Shown here in pieces: positions 9,510 through 20,110 of a DNA stretch of 38,893 bases (position 1 is the first letter of the stretch; the number at the start of each line of letters is the position of its first letter). The position numbers were made by a program, and so were the translations under genes. The notes beneath the pieces were generated by a model that searched no databases, had not been told where the DNA came from, and saw only the letters and a list, made by a program, of their open reading frames with translations. Origin of the DNA: Liolophura sinensis (taxonomy: Eukaryota > Mollusca > Polyplacophora > Chitonida > Chitonidae); contig NW_027018338.1 of assembly GCF_032854445.1 (NCBI RefSeq), forward strand, positions 1 through 38,893, read 5' to 3'.

Positions 9510-11701
9510 GGCTACATTTACTATGTAATATCGCGACTGGTCATTACTATATTCAACTTTTGATTATAAGTTATGTGCCCTTCGGTAGCCCAGAAGACGT
9601 CAAATCTTTGGGCCAAGCCCATTTAACTCATCCAGCAATTGTCTTACTTCTAAGTCGAAGACAAACTCAATGTCTTTATCTACATGTTGAAAAACCACAC
9701 CATTTGTATATAAAAAACACAAGGTACTTGATACAGTCTGCTGTAAAAAGTACAATTAAACACTGACCCACATCAATAAGGTGCCAAAAGATGCGCAATT
9801 GGGCCAGGCATCTCCAGCTGTTGAAAAATTGCAAATTTCCTTGGTTTCCATGGAGTAAGAGCCGTTGTTAGGCACGTGATTTTCACATAAATGCTCATTC
9901 AATTGTCGCTACAGCCAAAAGTATTGGTCGGAGAGCAACGCGGTTTGCACCATTCGATTTCTCGTCACAAAATACGTCGGATTAGCCTCTTACCAGCAGC
10001 ATTGGAACAGTTTTTCCACTTTTGGATTTTTGCTTGGGCTTTTTGCTAATTAAATTAGGCTACATTTACTATGTAATATCGCGACTGGTCATTACTATAT
10101 TCAACTTTTGATTATAAGTTATGTGCCCTTCGGTAGCCCAGAAGACGTCAAATCTTTGGGCCAAGCCCATTTAACTCATCCAGCAATTGTCTTACTTCTA
10201 AGTCGAAGACAAACTCAATGTCTTTATCTACATGTTGAAAAACCACACCATTTGTATATAAAAAACACAAGGTATTTGATACAGTCTGCTGTAAAAAGTA
10301 CAATTAAACACTGACCCACATCAATAAGGTGCCAAAAGATGCGCAATTGGGCCAGGCATCTCCAGCTGTTGAAAAATTGCAAATTTCCTTGGTTTCCATG
10401 GAGTAAGAGCCGTTGTTAGGCACGTGATTTTCACATAAATGCTCATTCAATTGTCGCTACAGCCAAAAGTATTGGTCGGAGAGCAACGCGGTTTGCACCA
10501 TTCGATTTCTCGTCACAAAATACGTCGGATTAGCCTCTTACCAGCAGCATTGGAACAGTTTTTCCACTTTTGGATTTTTGCTTGGGCTTTTTGCTAATTA
10601 AATTAGGCTACATTTACTATGTAATATCGCGACTGGTCATTACTATATTCAACTTTTGATTATAAGTTATGTGCCCTTCGGTAGCCCAGAAGACGTCAAA
10701 TCTTTGGGCCAAGCCCATTTAACTCATCCAGCAATTGTCTTACTTCTAAGTCGAAGACAAACTCAATGTCTTTATCTACATGTTGAAAAACCACACCATT
10801 TGTATATAAAAAACACAAGGTATTTGATACAGTCTGCTGTAAAAAGTACAATTAAACACTGACCCACATCAATAAGATGCCAAAAGATGCGCAATTGGGC
10901 CAGGCATCTCCAGCTGTTGAAAAATTGCAAATTTCCTTGGTTTCCATGGAGTAAGAGCCGTTGTTAGGCACGTGATTTTCACATAAATGCTCATTCAATT
11001 GTCGCTACAGCCAAAAGTATTGGTCGGAGAGCAACGCGGTTTGCACCATTCGATTTCTCGTCACAAAATACGTCGGATTAGCTTCTTACCAGCAGCATTG
11101 GAACAGTTTTTCCACTTTTGGATTTTTGCCTGGGCTTTTTGCTAATTCAATTCGGCTACATTTACTATGTAATATCGCGACTGGTCATTACTATATTCAA
11201 CTTTTGATTATAAGTTATGTGCCCTTCGGTAGCCCAGAAGACGTCAAATCTTTGGGCCAAGCCCATTTAACTCATCCAGCAATTGTCTTACTTCTAAGTC
11301 GAAGACAAACTCAATGTCTTTATCTACATGTTGAAAAACCACACCATTTGTATATAAAAAACACAAGGTACTTGATACAGTCTGCTGTAAAAAGTACAAT
11401 TAAACACTGACCCACATCAATAAGGTGCCAAAAGATGCGCAATTGGGCCAGGCATCTCCAGCTGTTAAAAAATTGCAAATTTCCTTGGTTTCCATGGAGT
11501 AAGAGCCGTTGCTGGGCACGTGATTTTCACATAAATGCTCATTCAATTGTCGCTACAGCCAAAAGTATTGGTCGGAGAGCAACGCGGTTTGCACCATTCG
11601 ATTTCTCGTCACAAAATACGTCAGATTAGCCTCTTACCAGCAGCATTGGAACAGTTTTTCCACTTTTGGATTTTTGCCTGGGCTTTTTGCTAATTCAATT
11701 C

Positions 11702-11881
11702 GGCTACATTTACTATGTAATATCGCGACTGGTCATTACTATATTCAACTTTTGATGAGCAACGCAGTTTGCACCATTCGATTTCTCGTCACAAAATACG
11801 TCGGATTAGCTTCTTACCAGCAGCATTGGAACAGATTTTCCACTTTTGGATTTTTGCCTGGGCTTTTTGCTAATTCAATTC
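11702..11881 (+). repeat. M23, second 180-bp deletion remnant
   Basis: The junction is identical to that in M12 (cttttgat joined to gagcaacgcag, between 11756 and 11757), with the same aacgcag, agcttctt and cagattttcc markers. The two remnants lie 5660 bp apart, the length of the eleven-unit block. The deletion therefore happened once and was then copied with its neighbours. Confidence 0.95.
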
Positions 11882-12429
11882 GGCTACATTTACTATGTAA
11901 TATCGCGACTGGTCATTACTATTGTCAACTTTTGATTATAAGTTATGTGCCCTTCGGTAGCCCAGAAGACGTCAAATCTTTGGGCCAAGCCCATTTAACT
12001 CATCCAGCAATTGTCTTACTTCTAAGTCGAAGACAAACTCAATGTCTTTATCTACATGTTGAAAAACCACACCATTTGTATATAAAAAACACAAGGTACT
12101 TGATACAGTCTGCTGTAAAAAGTACAATTAAACACTGACCCACATCAATAAGGTGCCAAAAGATGCGCAATTGGGCCAGGCATCTCCAGCTGTTAAAAAA
12201 TTGCAAATTTCCTTGGTTTCCATGGAGTAAGAGCCGTTGCTGGGCACGTGATTTTCACATAAATGCTCATTCAATTGTCGCTACAGCCAAAAGTATTGGT
12301 CGGAGAGCAACGCGGTTTGCACCATTCGATTTCTCGTCACAAAATACGTCGGATTAGCCTCTTACCAGCAGCATTGGAACAGTTTTTCCACTTTTGGATT
12401 TTTGCTTGGGCTTTTTGCTAATTAAATTC

Positions 12430-14622
12430 GGCTACATTTACTATGTAATATCGCGACTGGTCATTACTATATTCAACTTTTGATTATAAGTTATGTGCCC
12501 TTCGGTAGCCCAGAAGACGTCAAATCTTTGGGCCAAGCCCATTTAACTCATCCAGCAATTGTCTTACTTCTAAGTCGAAGACAAACTCAATGTCTTTATC
12601 TACATGTTGAAAAACCACACCATTTGTATATAAAAAACACAAGGTATTTGATACAGTCTGCTGTAAAAAGTACAATTAAACACTGACCCACATCAATAAG
12701 GTGCCAAAAGATGCGCAATTGGGCCAGGCATCTCCAGCTGTTGAAAAATTGCAAATTTCCTTGGTTTCCATGGAGTAAGAGCCGTTGTTAGGCACGTGAT
12801 TTTCACATAAATGCTCATTCAATTGTCGCTACAGCCAAAAGTATTGGTCGGAGAGCAACGCGGTTTGCACCATTCGATTTCTCGTCACAAAATACGTCGG
12901 ATTAGCCTCTTACCAGCAGCATTGGAACAGTTTTTCCACTTTTGGATTTTTGCTTGGGCTTTTTGCTAATTAAATTCGGCTACATTTACTATGTAATATC
13001 GCGACTGGTCATTACTATTGTCAACTTTTGATTATAAGTTATGTGCCCTTCGGTAGCCCAGAGGACGTCAAATCTTTGGGCCAAGCCCATTTATCTCACC
13101 CAGCAAATGTCTTACTTCTAAGTCGAAGACAAACTCAATGTCTTTATCTACATGTTGAAAAACCACACCATTTGTATATAAAAAACACAAGGTATTTGAT
13201 ACAGTCTGCTGTAAAAAGTACAATTAAACACTGACCCACATCAATAAGGTGCCAAAAGATGCGCAATTGGGCCAGGCATCTCCAGCTGTTGAAAAATTGC
13301 AAATTTCCTTGGTTTCCATGGAGTAAGAGCCGTTGTTAGGCACGTGATTTTCACATAAATGCTCATTCAATTGTCGCTACAGCCAAAAGTATTGGTCGGA
13401 GAGCAACGCGGTTTGCACCATTCGATTTCTCGTCACAAAATACGTCGGATTAGCCTCTTACCAGCAGCATTGGAACAGTTTTTCCACTTTTGGATTTTTG
13501 CCTGGGCTTTTTGCTAATTAAATTCGGCTACATTTACTATGTAATATCGCGACTGGTCATTACTATATTCAACTTTTGATTATAAGTTATGTGCCCTTCG
13601 GTAGCCCAGAAGACGTCAAATCTTTGGGCCAAGCCCATTTAACTCATCCAGCAATTGTCTTACTTCTAAGTCGAAGACAAACTCAATGTCTTTATCTACA
13701 TGTTGAAAAACCACACCATTTGTATATAAAAAACACAAGGTACTTGATACAGTCTGCTGTAAAAAGTACAATTAAACACTGACCCACATCAATAAGGTGC
13801 CAAAAGATGCGCAATTGGGCCAGGCATCTCCAGCTGTTAAAAAATTGCAAATTTCCTTGGTTTCCATGGAGTAAGAGCCGTTGCTGGGCACGTGATTTTC
13901 ACATAAATGCTCATTCAATTGTCGCTACAGCCAAAAGTATTGGTCGGAGAGCAACGCGGTTTTGCACCATTCGATTTCTCGTCACAAAATACGTCAGATT
14001 AGCCTCTTACCAGCAGCATTGGAACAGTTTTTCCACTTTTGGATTTTTGCTTGGGCTTTTTGCTAATTAAATTCGGCTACATTTACTATGTAATATCGCG
14101 ACTGGTCATTACTATTGTCAACTTTTGATTATAAGTTATGTGCCCTTCGGTAGCCCAGAGGACGTCAAATCTTTGGGCCAAGCCCATTTATCTCACCCAG
14201 CAAATGTCTTACTTCTAAGTCGAAGACAAACTCAATGTCTTTATCTACATGTTGAAAAACCACACCATTTGTATATAAAAACAACAAGGTACTTGATACA
14301 GTCTGCTGTAAAAAGTACAATTGAACACTGACCCGCATCAATAAGGTGCCAAAAGATGCGGATTTCAGTCAGGCATCTCCAGCTGTTAAAAAATTGCAAA
14401 TTTCCTTGGTTTCCATGGAGTAAGAGCCGTTGCTGGGCACGTGATTTTCACATAAATGCTCATTCAATTGTCGCTACAGCCAAAAGTATTGGTCGGAGAG
14501 CAACGCGGTTTGCACCATTCGATTTCTCGTCACAAAATACGTCGGATTAGCCTCTTACCAGCAGCATTGGAACAGTTTTTCCACTTTTGGATTTTTGCCT
14601 GGGCTTTTTGCTAATTGAAATC
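12430..14622 (+). repeat. M25-M28, mosaic group of four
   Basis: M25 is ggtatttg, gcttggg, taaattcgg. M26 is a delta/alpha chimera. M27 (549 bp, one extra T in the gcggttttgc run near 13960) is gamma, with gttaaaaa, gttgctggg and cgtcagatt, like M11 and M22. M28 (14075-14622) is a full delta unit with the private form gcggatttcagtcagg, ending in ttgaaatcgg. The group has a gamma-delta end like the tetramers farther right. Confidence 0.8.
12978..13525 (+). repeat. M26, delta/alpha chimera
   Basis: The front is delta (attgtcaac, cagaggacg, tatctcaccc, gcaaatgtc). The rest is ordinary (aaaaaacacaagg, ggtatttg, attaaac, gcgcaattggg, gttgttagg). The switch lies between about 13110 and 13180. It is the mirror image of M17, so exchange has happened in both polarities. 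Confidence 0.85.
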
Positions 14623-17370
14623 GGCTACATTTACTATGTAATATCGCGACTGGTCATTACTGTATTCAACTTTTGATTATAAGTTATGTATCCTTCGGTA
14701 GCCCAGAGGACGTCAAATCTTTGGGCCAAGCCCATTTAACTCATCCAGCAATTGTCTTACTTCTAAGTCGAAGACAAACTCAATGTCTTTATCTACATGT
14801 TGAAAAACCACACCATTTGTATATAAAAAACACAAGGTACTTGATACAGTCTGCTGTAAAAAGTACAATTAAACACTGACCCACATCAATAAGGTGCCAA
14901 AAGATGCGCAATTGGGCCAGGCATCTCCAGCTGTTGAAAAATTGCAAATTTCCTTGGTTTCCATGGAGTAAGAGCCGTTGTTAGGCACGTGATTTTCACA
15001 TAAATGCTCATTCAATTGTCACTACAGCCAAAAGTATTGGTCGGAGAGCAACGCGGTTTGCACCATTCGATTTCTCGTCACAAAATACGTCGGATTAGCC
15101 TCTTACCAGCAGCATTGGAACAGTTTTTCCACTTTTGGATTTTTGCTTGGACTTTTTGCTAATTAAATTAGGCTACATTTACTATGTAATATCGCGACTG
15201 GTCATTACTATATTCAACTTTTGATTATAAGTTATGTGCCCTTCGGTAGCCCAGAAGACGTCAAATCTTTGGGCCAAGCCCATTTAACTCATCCAGCAAT
15301 TGTCTTACTTCTAAGTCGAAGACAAACTCAATGTCTTTATCTACATGTTGAAAAACCACACCATTTGTATATAAAAAACACAAGGTATTTGATACAGTCT
15401 GCTGTAAAAAGTACAATTAAACACTGACCCACATCAATAAGGTGCCAAAAGATGCGCAATTGGGCCAGCATCTCCAGCTGTTGAAAAATTGCAAATTTCC
15501 TTGGTTTCCATGGAGTAAGAGCCGTTGTTAGGCACGTGATTTTCACATAAATGCTCATTCAATTGTCGCTACAGCCAAAAGTATTGGTCGGAGAGCAACG
15601 CGGTTTGCACCATTCGATTTCTCGTCACAAAATACGTCGGATTAGCCTCTTACCAGCAGCATTGGAACAGTTTTTCCACTTTTGGATTTTTGCTTGGGCT
15701 TTTTGCTAATTAAATTCGGCTACATTTACTATGTAATATCGCGACTGGTCATTACTATATTCAACTTTTGATTATAAGTTATGTGCCCTTCGGTAGCCCA
15801 GAAGACGTCAAATCTTTGGGCCAAGCCCATTTAACTCATCCAGCAATTGTCTTACTTCTAAGTCGAAGACAAACTCAATGTCTTTATCTACATGTTGAAA
15901 AACCACACCATTTGTATATAAAAAACACAAGGTATTTGATACAGTCTGCTGTAAAAAGTACAATTAAAAAGTACAATTAAACACTGACCCACATCAATAA
16001 GGTGCCAAAAGATGCGCAATTGGGCCAGGCATCTCCAGCTGTTGAAAAATTGCAAATTTCCTTGGTTTCCATGGAGTAAGAGCCGTTGCTGGGCACGTGA
16101 TTTTCACATAAATGCTCATTCAATTGTAGCTACAGCCATAAGTGTTAGTGAGAGAGCAACGCGGTTTGCACCATTCGATTTCTCGTCACAAAATACGTCG
16201 GATTAGCCTCTTACCAGCAGCATTGGAACAGTTTTACCACTTTTGGATTTTTGCTTGGGCTTTTTGCTAATTAAATTAGGCTACATTTACTATGTAATAT
16301 CGCGACTGGTCATTACTATATTCAACTTTTGATTATAAGTTATGTGCCCTTCGGTAGCCCAGAAGACGTCAAATCTTTGGGCCAAGCCCATTTAACTCAT
16401 CCAGCAATTGTCTTACTTCTAAGTCGAAGACAAACTCAATGTCCTAATCTACATGTTGAAAAACCACACCATTTGTATATAAAAAACACAAGGTACTTGA
16501 TACAGTCTGCTGTAAAAAGTACAATTAAACACTGACCCACATCAATAAGGTGCCAAAAGATGCGCAATTGGGCCAGGCATCTCCAGCTGTTGAAAATTGC
16601 AAATTTCCTTGGTTTCCATGGAGTAAGAGCCGTTGTTAGGCACGTGATTTTCACATAAATGCTCATTCAATTGTCGCTACAGCCAAAAGTATTGGTCGGA
16701 GAGCAACGCGGTTTGCACCATTCGATTTCTCGTCACAAAATACGTCGGATTAGCCTCTTACCAGCAGCATTGGAACAGTTTTTCCACTTTTGGATTTTTG
16801 CTTGGGCTTTTTGCTAATTAAATTAGGCTACATTTACTATGTAATATCGCGACTGGTCATTACTATATTCAACTTTTGATTATAAGTTATGTGCCCTTCG
16901 TAGCCAGAAGACGTCAAATCTTTGGGCCAAGCCATTTAACTCATCCAGCAATTGTCTTACTTCTAAGTCGAAGACAAACTCAATGTCTTTATCTACATGT
17001 TGAAAAACCACACCATTTGTATATAAAAAACACAAGGTATTTGATACAGTCTGCTGTAAAAAGTACAATTAAACACTGACCCACATCAATAAGGTGCCAA
17101 AAGATGCGCAATTGGGCCAGGCATCTCCAGCTGTTGAAAAATTGCAAATTTCCTTGGTTTCCATGGAGTAAGAGCCGTTGTTAGGCACGTGATTTTCACA
17201 TAAATGCTCATTCAATTGTCGCTACAGCCAAAAGTATTGGTCGGAGAGCAACGCGGTTTGCACCATTCGATTTCTCGTCACAAAATAGGTCGGATTAGAA
17301 TCTTACCAGCAGCATTGGAACAGTTTTTCCACTTTTGGATTTTTGCCTGGGCTTTTTGCTAATTCAATTC
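14623..17370 (+). repeat. M29-M33, irregular units between the two organised zones
   Basis: M29 has private actgtattc, atgtatccttcgg, gtcactacagcc and gcttggactt, plus the delta-like cagaggacg. M30 lacks one G near 15467. M31 is 561 bp and locally divergent. M32 has gtcctaatc and lacks one A near 16593. M33 is 545 bp, with two bases lost near 16900, one near 16932, caaaatagg at 17281, and attagaatc in place of attagcctc near 17299. No tetramer order is visible here. The region separates the eleven-unit blocks from the tetramer zone. Confidence 0.85.
15718..16278 (+). repeat. M31, 13-bp duplication and a divergent patch
   Basis: aaaaagtacaatt is tandemly duplicated at 15953-15965 and 15966-15978, overlapping the 3' arm of the 30-nt hairpin. 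Farther on, six substitutions fall within 24 bp (16128, 16139, 16144, 16147, 16150, 16151), in a stretch nearly invariant elsewhere. The unit also mixes ggtatttg and gttgaaaa with gttgctggg, cagttttacc and a taaattagg tail. Confidence 0.9.
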
Positions 17371-17918
17371 GGCTACATTTACTATGTAATATCGCGACTG
17401 GTCATTACTATATTCAACTTTTGATTATAAGTTATGTGCCCTTCGGTAGCCCAGAAGACGTCAAATCTTTGGGCCAAGCCCATTTAACTCATCCAGCAAT
17501 TGTCTTACTTCTAAGTCGAAGACAAACTCAATGTCTTTATCTACATGTTGAAAAACCACACCATTTGTATATAAAAAACACAAGGTACTTGATACAGTCC
17601 TGCTGTAAAAAGTACAATTAAACACTGACCCACATCAATAAGGTGCCAAAAGATGCGCAATTGGGCAGGCATCTCCAGCTGTTGAAAAATTGCAAATTTC
17701 CTTGGTTTCCATGGAGTAAGAGCCGTTGTTAGGCACGTGATTTTCACATAAATGCTCATTCAATTGTCGCTACAGCCAAAAGTATTGGTCGGAGAGCAAC
17801 CCGGTTTGCACCATTCGATTTCTCGTCACAAAATACGTCGGATTAGCCTCTTACCAGCAGCATTGGAGCAGTTTTTCCACTTTTGGATTTTTGCTTGGGC
17901 TTTTTGCTAATTAAATTA
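17371..17918 (+). repeat. M34, J-type unit
   Basis: The unit carries the paired markers aacccgg and ggagcag, shared only with M51, M58 and M72. It has one extra C in cagtcctgctg (17597) and one C missing in gggcaggc (17666), so its length stays 548. It directly precedes the first run of tetramers. Confidence 0.9.
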
Positions 17919-20110
17919 GGCTACATTTACTATGTAATATCGCGACTGGTCATTACTATATTCAACTTTTGATTATAAGTTATGTGCCCTTCGGTAGCCC
18001 AGAAGACGTCAAATCTTTGGGCCAAGCCCATTTAACTCATCCAGCAATTGTCTTACTTCTAAGTCGAAGACAAACTCAATGTCTTTATCTACATGTTGAA
18101 AAACCACACCATTTGTATATAAAAAACACAAGGTATTTGATACAGTCTGCTGTAAAAAGTACAATTAAACACTGACCCACATCAATAAGGTGCCAAAAGA
18201 TGCGCAATTGGGCCAGGCATCTCCAGCTGTTGAAAAATTGCAAATTTCCTTGGTTTCCATGGAGTAAGAGCCGTTGTTAGGCACGTGATTTTCACATAAA
18301 TGCTCATTCAATTGTCGCTACAGCCAAAAGTATTGGTCGGAGAGCAACGCGGTTTGCACCATTCGATTTCTCGTCACAAAATACGTCGGATTAGCCTCTT
18401 ACCAGCAGCATTGGAACAGTTTTTCCACTTTTGGATTTTTGCTTGGGCTTTTTGCTAATTAAATTAGGCTACATTTACTATGTAATATCGCGACTGGTCA
18501 TTACTATATTCAACTTTTGATTATAAGTTATGTGCCCTTCGGTAGCCCAGAAGACGTCAAATCTTTGGGCCAAGCCCATTTAACTCATCCAGCAATTGTC
18601 TTACTTCTAAGTCGAAGACAAACTCAATGTCTTTATCTACATGTTGAAAAACCACACCATTTGTATATAAAAAACACAAGGTATTTGATACAGTCTGCTG
18701 TAAAAAGTACAATTAAACACTGACCCACATCAATAAGGTGCCAAAAGATGCGCAATTGGGCCAGGCATCTCCAGCTGTTGAAAAATTGCAAATTTCCTTG
18801 GTTTCCATGGAGTAAGAGCCGTTGTTAGGCACGTGATTTTCACATAAATGCTCATTCAATTGTCGCTACAGCCAAAAGTATTGGTCGGAGAGCAACGCGG
18901 TTTGCACCATTCGATTTCTCGTCACAAAATACGTCGGATTAGCCTCTTACCAGCAGCATTGGAACAGTTTTTCCACTTTTGGATTTTTGCCTGGGCTTTT
19001 TGCTAATTAAATTCGGCTACATTTACTATGTAATATCGCGACTGGTCATTACTATTGTCAACTTTTGATTATAAGTTATGTGCCCTTCGGTAGCCCAGAG
19101 GACGTCAAATCTTTGGGCCAAGCCCATTTAACTCATCCAGCAATTGTCTTACTTCTAAGTCGAAGACAAACTCAATGTCTTTATCTACATGTTGAAAAAC
19201 CACACCATTTGTATATAAAAAACACAAGGTATTTGATACAGTCTGCTGTAAAAAGTACAATTAAACACTGACCCACATCAATAAGGTGCCAAAAGATGCG
19301 CAATTGGGCCAGGCATCTCCAGCTGTTAAAAAATTGCAAATTTCCTTGGTTTCCATGGAGTAAGAGCCGTTGCTGGGCACGTGATTTTCACATAAATGCT
19401 CATTCAATTGTCGCTACAGCCAAAAGTATTGGTCGGAGAGCAACGCGGTTTGCACCATTCGATTTCTCGTCACAAAATACGTCGGATTAGCTTCTTACCA
19501 ACAGCATTGGAACAGTTTTTCCACTTTTGGATTTTTGCCTGGGCTTTTTGCTAATTAAATTCGGCTACATTTACTATGTAATATCGCGACTGGTCATTAC
19601 TATTGTCAACTTTTGATTATAAGTTATGTGCCCTTCGGTAGCCCAGAGGACGTCAAATCTTTGGGCCAAGCCCATTTATCTCATCCAGCAAATGTCTTAC
19701 TTCTAAGTCGAAGACAAACTCAATGTCTTTATCTACATGTTGAAAAACCACACGATTTGTATATAAAAACAACAAGGTACTTGATACAGTCTGCTGTAAA
19801 AAGTACAATTGAACACTGACCCGCATCAATAAGGTGCCAAAAGATGCGGATTTGAGTCAGGCATCTCCAGCTGTTAAAAAATTGCAAATTTCCTTGGTTT
19901 CCATGGAGTAAGAGCCGTTGCTGGGCACGTGATTTTCACATAAATGCTCATTCAATTGTCGCTACAGCCAAAAGTATTGGTCGGAGAGCAACGCGGTTTG
20001 CACCATTCGATTTCTCGTCACAAAATACGTCGGATTAGCCTCTTACCAGCAGCATTGGAACAGTTTTTCCACTTTTGGATTTTTGCTTGGGCTTTTTGCT
20101 AATTAAATTA
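17919..20110 (+). repeat. Tetramer HOR copy 1 (M35-M38)
   Basis: Order is alpha (M35), beta-like (M36, gcctggg with taaattcgg but no aagatgcc), gamma with a delta front (M37: attgtcaac, cagaggacg, then gttaaaaa, gttgctggg, agcttctt, accaacagc), and full delta (M38, with cacacgattt and the slightly different tatctcatcc). Length is 2192 bp, exactly four units. Confidence 0.75.
19563..20110 (+). repeat. M38, full delta unit with cacacgattt
   Basis: One of four delta units (M38, M46, M50, M65) that share cacacgattt and always follow a gamma unit with agcttcttaccaacagc. Their starts are 19563, 23949, 26141 and 34364, spaced by 8, 4 and 15 units. Confidence 0.85.

Larger units (their letters stand above)
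6770..12429 (+). repeat. Eleven-unit block, copy 2 (M14-M24, 5660 bp)
   Basis: Second tandem copy of the block at 1102-6769. M14 matches M3, M15 matches M4 (aacgtgg), M16 matches M5 (gcaataggg), M19-M20 resemble M8-M9, and M21-M24 match M10-M13. M17 and M18 differ from M6 and M7. M13 has ttatatgcc where M24 has ttatgtgcc, and M24 ends taaattcgg where M13 ends taaattagg. Some sequence change therefore followed the duplication. Confidence 0.85.

Noticed and set aside
17790-17830. CENP-B box in J units (acccggtttgc)
   Set aside because: The minus-strand core would need CGAA after the next four bases, and ccat is present instead. No other unit position fits the core on either strand.
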